A DNA stretch of 64,000 nt from Diogma glabrata (lineage: Eukaryota > Arthropoda > Insecta > Diptera > Cylindrotomidae): contig OY856188.1 in assembly GCA_963693315.1 (NCBI GenBank), positions 268,207,114 to 268,271,113 on the forward strand, read 5' to 3'. Positions within the stretch are counted from its first letter, which is position 1. Every line of letters starts with the position of its first letter. Below the pieces are notes generated by a model that searched no databases, was not told the DNA's origin, and was given only the letters and a program-made list of their open reading frames with translations. The position numbers and the translations under genes were made by a program. Positions 56,815-64,000 of the stretch are shown here, piece by piece.

Positions 56815-57060
56815 TGACAACCCCGCGTACTCCAGTTCCTGCTATTTGCATACGAGTTAACGTGAGATATCACATACCACTGGCAATAGCTGTGAGATAT
56901 CACCAGCCAAGGTGACATCTTAGGGGTGGTGGCGGATGAACTCTATTCAGTCAACGGTAGGACCCTCAATCTTAGCTGTGAAATAATCCTTGATGACGGG
57001 ACGCTATTGCTTCCTTGAAGAAATGAGCCTTCATATAATTATGTGTGGGCTTTAATCTTT
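56815..57060 (-). repeat. Dispersed repeat with GATATCTCAC-type motifs, copy 3
   Basis: Reverse-orientation match to 42560-42740: 'actccagttcctgctatt', 'taacgtgagatatcac', 'atcttaggggtggtgg' and 'gaactctattcagtcaacg'. It is the most complete copy. Confidence 0.7.
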
Positions 57061-57299
57061 AAGAAAGAGAGTGCGTCACAGGATCAAGGAATATACAACC
57101 GGCTGGATTATTGGCAACTACATTTTTGTTTTGTTTCAGCAAATTTTTGTAACAATTTGCTATTTACTTTTTAATTTACTTTTATTTTCTCTATTCTATC
57201 ATAAAATATTGGCCTATGTCATATTTTGTCAGTGATATGATTTTTTGTTTAGTTATCTATTCTTTAACAAAAAATATAAAAATACAAAAAAGAAAGATT

Positions 57300-57415
57300 T
57301 ACGTCCATCAACACCTTTGAACGTATGTTGTTGTGGGAACTTGGTCTTAAAAGGTTTTTATGTCTTATTTTGACACATATTGTAATTCCTACTACACAAC
57401 ACATTTTATCAAAAA
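57300..57415 (+). repeat. Jockey-like LINE 3' end, short fragment
   Basis: 'catcaacacctttgaacg', 'atgttgttgtg', 'tgacacatattgtaa' and 'aacacattttat' match the last 100 bases of the LINE fragment ending at 42545. Confidence 0.65.
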
Positions 57416-59405
57416 AAAAAAAATAACATGTTTTCCCGTTTACTCAACAAGATACTTTTTCTTTCAACTTTTGCATTTTCTCACTTAGATAGTAAGCTAA
57501 AAGGTGAACTCTAATGTCGCCAAGGTGTTATTTCTAATATCGCTCATGTTACAAGGGCTTCTTTTCTTTGTTTTTGCTTTCAAATTTTCTTATTTTTGAT
57601 ATCCTATTCTCATTCTTCCATTTTAATTATGTATTTTGTCGACTAATGAGGCGATTTTTGTGCTCGTTAATTTTCGTCCCCTAATTGCACTCATTTAATG
57701 CTACAATATATCCATTTCGTAAGTCAAAAAGGAAATTCAATAAAATGGAAAATGTTTACATTTTTGGAAATAGAAAATTAATAAATATAATCTGATATCT
57801 TTTCTGTGTTCGTGTTGATGTTATTGGTTTTATTTTATTTTGTAAACATGTTAACATACACACATATTATATTTTGATGGATATATAAATAAAATGTTTG
57901 ATATTAGATTTTTGTTATTTGTGATAGCCGATGGAAATTTAAAATTAATAAAATTTTTGAGAAAAAAATTGATCTTTACGTTTATGTATTTTCGCTGGAA
58001 CAATCAGTGTGGGATGAAACGACCCTTATAAACGAGTAACGTTATAGTTTTTAAAGCTGATCTAATATCAAGATGCCATTAAATTGACTAAAATCTTAAT
58101 ATATAAAATTATATATCTTGTTTTTATTTTCTTTGTTCAATTTTTTTATTTACACGTTAGGACCGCATATAACCCAATACCCACCGATATACCAAAATAA
58201 ATTTGAGAACAAATCCAAATAATTTTGTTTTCTGCTTGTGTTATGGTAATACATATAATCAATTTTATTATTTTAAATTGTATTTTTTTTTTGTTTCTTT
58301 GTGCACGAACAGACCATTAATATTGGTATTGTTAGTTCGTTTAATTGAAATTGAAATTGTACTTTCAATTGTGAAAATTGTTGATAAAATTATATAATGG
58401 AAAAATGAATGTATACGAGTATGAACCGTATATGGAAGAAATGGATCACGTACTAATGAAAATAGAAATTGTTATGGTTTGTAAATGAAATGAAATTGTT
58501 TTTTTATATATATATGTATATATATGTACATAGAAAATCATAAAAGAAATTGGTATTAAATACAAAGAAAAATATAATTTTTGTTGAAAAGTTATTTGTT
58601 TTGAGTTTTTGTTGCTCCCCAGACGACTGGAAAAAAATAGCAACAATTTAATTGTATTTATTTAGCTTTGAATGCAACAATATGACATTTTTCGTTTATT
58701 CGTTCAAAGGTTATAGTGGGCAAATGGCAATCCACCACAGTTATATTTGACTATTGTTTGGAGTTTAAAAATATTTTACCATCAACTGTAGTATTGATTA
58801 GATCTGTGAGGTTTTGGTTATTTCTGGCATGGCAAGATGCATTATAAAGAAGAAAAGCAGTTAAATAGAGTTAAATAAAAAAAACAATGTTTGATCCTCA
58901 GATAGATTGCTCCCATGCTCCCAGCATTTGACTTCGTAGCTCTGAGACAGTCAAAAATTAACACACTATGTGAGCGTCCATCGTTTTGAATTTTCGTTTA
59001 CTTCAAGCATTACCATGTATTTATTTATTAACATGATGTTGACTTGTTTGTAGTCCGCCGTTTATTGAAATGGCTTACACTGTACTAAAATGGTAGTTTA
59101 GTAGCTTATCTCGGAAATGATTAGTATGGAGACTTTGCACCTTTATGTGTTCCTTCTTGAAAATTGGTTTTCAAGAATGCTCGACTAGTGAGATTATCAT
59201 TGCTTTCAATACACTAACTGTTGGTTAAGGGGCTATAAGTCTTCCTGAAAAACTGTTTGCTTACTCATAAACTTTTTCGTTTTCAACTTTTCCTCTATAC
59301 CATGGTATCTCCAGTTAGAATTACAATGTTGTACTGGTTTTAAATTGTAGTTGGAGGAAATATGTCATTGGAAAAAAACTATCAGGTGTTTCTTCAGACT
59401 AGTCT
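57416..59405. other. AT-rich intergenic DNA, no gene
   Basis: Two kilobases without a recognisable frame, terminal repeat or array. A short TATATG stretch lies at 58507-58530. Confidence 0.6.
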
Positions 59406-59414
59406 TTAACATTA

Positions 59415-59870
59415 TTATTCTATAAGAGCTTCCATTCTTCCAAATACATGCGGTGGTTGCAGCCATAATAATTCACTGAAGACGTTTTCCAAAAAATACT
59501 TCTGAAGCATCACTAAGCAAGCTTTTGTACCATCTTTCGTTCCATTTCTTGAGGTATGCAAAGGGTTCATAGAAGAAAAAAGCTCTTGTAAGATTTTTAT
59601 TAATCTAGTCTTGGAGTTAAATCCCATTCCCTGTTTAAAGCTTTTTTGCACTGTCACAACCCTCGAGTTGCGTTTATAAATTTGGTTTCAACATGAGTAT
59701 CCCAATTCAGTCGATTGTTAATAATAAGGTCAAAATGCTTCAACCTATTTTGGCTTACAACAAGTAGGTTTTTGGAGTATTGATCGGTAAACCATTATTT
59801 TTACCCAAACTGTTGATAATTCTCTTATGTTAGTTCAAATGATAATTCTCTCATCCAAATTATCCTTTAT
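59415..59870 (-). pseudogene. LINE RT C-terminal fragment, minus strand
   Basis: Read downwards from about 59770: LIINNRLNWDTHVETKFIN, ATRGL, QCKKALNREW by one frame, then KTRLIKILQELF, TKACLVMLQKYFLENVFSEL and PPHVFGRMEALIE in the 59415-59657 frame. The order resembles the thumb and C-terminal part of I/R1/LOA-type RTs, which read 'LGV..D.RL.W..H', 'CR...G..WGL.P', 'LACL..TGA' and 'LPPLH'. It is broken and short. The foldback at 59871 borders its 5' side. Confidence 0.5.
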
Positions 59871-61257
59871 AGTACGAGATCCGGCTGCAGGATTAGTGCG
59901 CTCATCGATTTTTTGCTAAAACCAAATTTTTATGTATATTTATAATTAGGAGAATATATATCTACCAGGTTGCCTACTAAAATTTGGCCGCCAGTATTTT
60001 TAATTAAATTATTTTTAATTGATTTTTGGGAAAAAATTTCGTTCACTTGTTTTTAAATAAAATGTCGTCTACATCACGGCAAATTATAATTAATGTTGCC
60101 GTTGCGCACCTGGCCGCACCTCTTCGCAGCCAGGCGTAAACAGGTATGATTTCGATACTTTTTTACGTTCATAACGTACATTGATTAATTCTATATCAAA
60201 TTGAAGATAATTTTTTTCTATTTATTATCATATATGGTTGCCTAATTAAATCCGGCCGCTATTTTTGATCGAAGTTGTGCAAGGTCGTAGAAGCGAGTCA
60301 AAAAAAAAATCAAAAATCAAATCAAGTTACTTCTACAAACTCAAAGGGGGGACCAAGGTATTTTTTTAAATTTTAAAATTTTAGTGTGTGATAAAATATA
60401 AATAAATAATAAATAAAAATAAGAAAAAAAAAACTAAAAAAAAAACCAAAGGGACCAAGGTAAAATAGAAAGTTTGATCCTTTATAACTTTTGACCCCCT
60501 CATTTCCTCAAATTTTTTTTCAAAATTAGGATGCAGAGGACTTAATCTTTCTATTTATCTGAAAAAAAAAACGCAAATTTATTTGGGAGGATAAACTAGA
60601 ATTCTACCATTTTTTGTTGTAAGTTTTAAATTTGTCATTTTGAAAAGGACGACAATTTTTTTGGAGTATTTATTAAGTCGTCTCTATTACTCCCCGGTGG
60701 TTGAGAACACTAACATTCGACGCATGCGCAATGGCTTAAGAGCGTCGCACAGCTGGCAATCGCTATCCTCGTCTGACAAATGATGTTATGCGCTAACTCT
60801 CTTTCATTCTACCTTAAATATTTATCATCTTCAACAGCCAGCAACCCTTATTTGCGGCCGGATTTAATTAGGCAACCATATATGATAATAAATAGAAAAA
60901 AATTAGCTTTAATTTGATATAGAATTAATCAATGTACGTTATGAACGTATAAATGTATCGAAATCATACCTGTTTACATCTGGCTGCGAAGAGGTGCGGC
61001 CAGATGCGCAACGGCAACCGTGAATTTTTAGAATCTTTATATAAATTGCCGTGATGTAGACGATATTTTATTTAAAAATCAAGTGAACGAAATTTTTTCC
61101 CAAAAATCAATTAAAAATAATTTAATTAAAAATACTGGCGGCCAAATTTTGGTAGGCAACCTGGTAGATATATATTCTCCTAATTATAAATATAGATAAA
61201 AATTTGGTTTTAGCAAAAAATCGATGAGCGCACTAATCTTGCAGCTGGATCTTAGAC
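59871..61257. mobile_element. Large foldback element, 1.39 kb
   Basis: Arms of about 400 bases (59871-60275 and 60842-61257) are inverted copies with few changes: outer 'gattagtgcgctcatcgatt', middle 'ggttgcctactaaaatttgg' and 'gaggtgcggccag', inner 'ggttgcctaattaaatcc'. The loop of about 565 bases has poly-A runs, a repeated 'agggaccaaggta' type phrase (60350 and 60450) and no transposase. The structure is that of a foldback or long-inverted-repeat non-autonomous DNA element. Confidence 0.85.
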
Positions 61258-61261
61258 TTAT

Positions 61262-61675
61262 AATACTTAAACCAGATACTAAATACTATATACCAGATAC
61301 CAAATACCAGATACCAGATACTAGATGCTAGATACCAGAAACTAAAAACCAAATACTAGATACCAGATATCAAATACCAGATATTAGATACCAGATACCA
61401 GACCCCAGATACCAGATACCAGATACCAGATACCAGATACCAGATACCAGGTCCCAGATATCAAATACCAGAACCACATACAAGATACCGGGTTCCAGAT
61501 ACCAGATACCAGCTACCAGAACCAGAAACCAGATGCCAGATACCAGATACCGGATACCATATAACATATACCATACACTAGATACTAGATACCAGAAACC
61601 AGATACCGGACACTAGATACCTGATACCAGATACCAGATACTAGATCCAAAATACCAGAAACCAGATACCAGATA
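61262..61675 (-). repeat. (CTGGTAT)n 7-bp array 4, reverse orientation
   Basis: ATACCAG heptamers with variants, the reverse complement of arrays 1-3. It abuts the foldback element at 61257. Confidence 0.9.
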
Positions 61676-61679
61676 ATGT

Positions 61680-62770
61680 TATGAGGATGTGTTATCAGTT
61701 GCCACTGTGTTTGCTAAATTTTTGCCCAACCATAATATTTGTAACTATTGAAACATAGATTGCGAACGCATCGATTTTGATGTTTTTAGTAATTATAAAT
61801 ACTGGTATCCGACTGATTCTTGGAAGGTGTTCTGATAAAATTGTTGATGAGCTGTCATTATAATGTTGATGAATTGTGAGTATTATTAGAAAAAATCAAT
61901 GTTATTTATAGGTTTTGTAATTAGAAAAAAAGTGTTAACAAAAAAATTCATTTTTTTAGGCAGCTCTATTGTGATAGTAGAAATATAAACTAAACACAAA
62001 ATGCCGTGTAATTATTTAAAGAACAATCATTAAAGTTATTCGTCTCAGAAAGAGATGATTACGTTACGATTAGCCTAAATTTACCTCTAGTGAATTAATC
62101 AATTAGTTTATGTGGTGTCTGAAGGATATATAGGAAAAATAATTATTTAAGTTGTTTTGTTAAAAAAAGAAATAAAAATTGAATGAAGCCAATACATAAC
62201 CTCAACAACCGTGATATCATTTTTGTTAGTGTTTCTTTTTTTATGATTTGAGAGGCTAAATGTAAACTGTTGGGTTACAAAAATAAAAAGGTCACCCATA
62301 ACTAATTGAACATTATTTTTTTTTATTCTGGCGTAATAATTCCATCGATTTAACAACAATTCATTATTGTTGCTGATTATTACTGAATATGTGTTTTATA
62401 ATTTTTGTTCAACAATCGCTTTAGCATTGTTGGCGCAATAATTCCATCAATTTATCAACAATTTTTGATTTTTGCTCAACAAAAGCCATTTCAGTTGATG
62501 CAAAAATTACATCGATTTTGTACAACAATTTTTGATTAAATCTGATTATGGCCGACTTTTGCTGATTATTGCTAATCATTGTTGTATAATTATTGTTGAT
62601 TATTATGGTATGACTATGGCTGATTGTTGCTGATTATAATTTTTTTTAGTATCGTTCAACGATTTGTTATATTTTGGGATTGCCGGTCTACAATCATCAG
62701 TACAAGTTTGGCGCAACCAACACAATTATTTTCGGTAGTTAAGATGCACATGAGGATAGGCTAAGAATAA
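61680..62770. other. AT-rich DNA with degenerate caacaat/gattattgc repeats
   Basis: 62340-62640 is built from shuffled phrases 'caacaattttt', 'ttgctgattatt' and 'ggcgcaataattccatc', related to 860-1010. A TATAAATACTGGT stretch at 61795 loosely resembles the carrier TATA block and could mark the 5' part of the diverged carrier copy that follows, but the match is short. Confidence 0.45.
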
Positions 62771-62774
62771 GGAA

Positions 62775-63115
62775 GGTGGAGAAAAGTTGGATCTGCTAAA
62801 ATCATGGGATGAGTCACTTTCTTATATTGTATTACTATATATATGTTCTTGTATTTGTTTCGCCTTTAATTTTCCCTAATGACTCACAAAAAATACCATT
62901 TACTAATGGGGTGTTTGCGACGGCCGCGGCTTTTTCGTCGTTTAGGGTCGCCAAAATCTCATTTTTGTACTTTTTTTTGTTTCTGATCTGCATAATTTTC
63001 GAAATAAGCGAACACTATTTATAAGTGCTGGGGTGGCAGGTACACTCTCTCAAACCCAAATAATGAAGCTAGTTCAGGGTTATCAACCTCGCTAAGTGCG
63101 TGGCCAGTTGTATGG
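62775..63115 (+). mobile_element. Carrier-related copy 5, diverged and without cassette
   Basis: 'gttggatctgctaaaatcat' and GGGATGAGTCAC (62806-62817) correspond to the left block of the other copies, with the donor GT changed to AT. Only about 110 bases later come 'ggggtgtttgcgacggccgc' and 'tagggtcgccaaaatctc' (right block), then 'gtgctggggtggcaggta' (63027), 'aatgaagctagttcaggg' and 'ctcgctaagtgcgtggcc'. No GT-rich tracts and no gene lie between the blocks. Termini were not found. Confidence 0.65.
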
Positions 63116-64000
63116 TAGACCCCCTGCAACTTCGATCAATGTGTTCCAAAAGATGATAATTATCTTCTGAAGCTAATTGAAACCTTTTTCATAAGTTTCA
63201 TTATAATCACTTCATTATTGTAGACTGGAGTGTGCATAAATACACTGAAAAAAATTCAACAGATTGCAAAAAAAAATTTTACCGGAAGTGAAAAAACAGA
63301 AGTTGAGATGCAGAACTGTTGTGAGTCGTACTTAATGCTTATGTACCAAGTTTCATCCAATTCGATTATCAGGTACAGATTTTATTGAGCTTTCAAAAAA
63401 ACTTTGTTCACTATCCCTCAAAAACTAATCAGCCCTTTGCCATACATATTTGCATGTTTTTCCAAAATGTCATAAAAATGAATGAACGAATGTTTTATGC
63501 TCCCAACGAACATAAAACAAATGGTGAAAAAAACACCTGTTGCATGGTGGACCCCTCAACCCTTTATCCTTTGTACGCCAAAAGCTAATAAAATTTTTCT
63601 CGTGTTATTTAAAAGCTTTTACCAACGTTTCATGAAAATCGATCGGTAATTGTAGGCAACAGTAGGGATAAACACCTGAAAAAAAAACTTTTTGAGCGGA
63701 AGTGACAAACCGGAAGTTGGTTTGCAAAAACACTGAAAACAGTACTGAAGCCTTTTATATCAAGTTTCCATAAGATCATAAGCCGGTATTAGAAGTTATT
63801 GAAGATTTAAACATAGAGGTATTCGGGAGACCCCCCAGTTTTTCAAAATATGAAACGAATGAAGATCTTCAGATTACAAGTAAACCTGGATCATTTGCCA
63901 AAGTTTCATCATCATTATCTCAATCAGCGCCTGATCCTGTTATCTAGATCAGAACTGACCTCATAGAGTTTTACTCATGATCAGGGCCCAATCAGGCTGC
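63116..64000 (+). repeat. Old repeat with recurring 'aagtttcat' and 'accggaagt' modules
   Basis: The phrase 'aagtttcat' plus an 'atcg'-containing tail recurs at about 63188, 63345, 63625 and 63897 (and as 'aagtttccataa' at 63760). 'accggaagtg' or a near form occurs at 63280 and 63700, and 'g(t/g)agaccccc' at 63116 and 63829 with 'ggtggacccc' at 63546. The modules recur at irregular distances, suggesting a diverged tandem repeat of a few hundred bases. Open frames here are repeat-derived. Confidence 0.45.

Overview
The window is AT-rich, non-coding-dominated eukaryotic DNA, most likely from an insect and probably a fly or midge. The basis is an irritans-type mariner, Jockey-like, CR1-like and Ty3/gypsy retroelements, a Penelope-like element, and host-gene fragments of insect type (a cysteine glutathione peroxidase, a PXMP2-like peroxisomal protein). 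No resident single-copy gene with introns is evident. Almost everything recognisable is a transposable element, a relic of one, or a satellite.

The main result is a family of about 2.9-kb elements, called here the 'carrier element', present in four long copies and one short diverged copy. Each long copy has, in order: a 5' end related to GTAATGAAG, a TATA-box promoter block with a conserved 5' leader, a variable region, a conserved splice-donor-like TGGGGTGAGT, a GT-rich tract, a cassette that differs in every copy, a second GT-rich tract, and a conserved 3' segment ending in CTTCATTAC. The cassettes hold pieces of different genes, all in the sense of the promoter and without introns: TMEM67/meckelin (copy 1, about 5243-11735, +), glutathione peroxidase (copy 2, 17612-20498, +), a complete PXMP2-like ORF (copy 3, about 25032-28012, -) and an unidentified gene (copy 4, about 32157-37425, -). 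Copy 2 sits inside the gag region of a gypsy element, flanked by a 6-bp duplication ACTGTT, and the gag frame continues across it. This shows that the unit moves. The fifth copy (about 62775-63115) has the conserved blocks but no cassette.

Layout: 1-5.2 kb, AT-rich DNA with a 425-bp foldback element and a 61-bp minisatellite. 5.2-11.7 kb, carrier copy 1 with a nested intact mariner, a 5'-truncated LINE and a solo LTR. 11.7-13.6 kb, a decayed LINE. 16.6-23.8 kb, a decayed gypsy element containing carrier copy 2. 25.0-28.0 kb, carrier copy 3. 31.2-38.1 kb, carrier copy 4 with a nested hAT-like element, between two inverted repeat arms. 38.1-38.7 kb, a foldback MITE. 39.5-44.7 kb, long TA tracts with a Penelope-like 3' part (with a hammerhead-like motif) and TA-flanked DNA elements. 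46.5-56.5 kb, arrays of a 7-bp CTGGTAT repeat, two opposed Jockey-like LINE relics, a piggyBac-like MITE, a hAT relic and a 408-bp tandem pair. 59.4-61.7 kb, a LINE fragment, a 1.4-kb foldback and a fourth 7-bp array. 62.8-64 kb, the diverged carrier copy and old repeats.

Only two ORFs look intact and meaningful: the mariner transposase and the PXMP2-like ORF. All identifications come from reading translations by eye. No database search was run.
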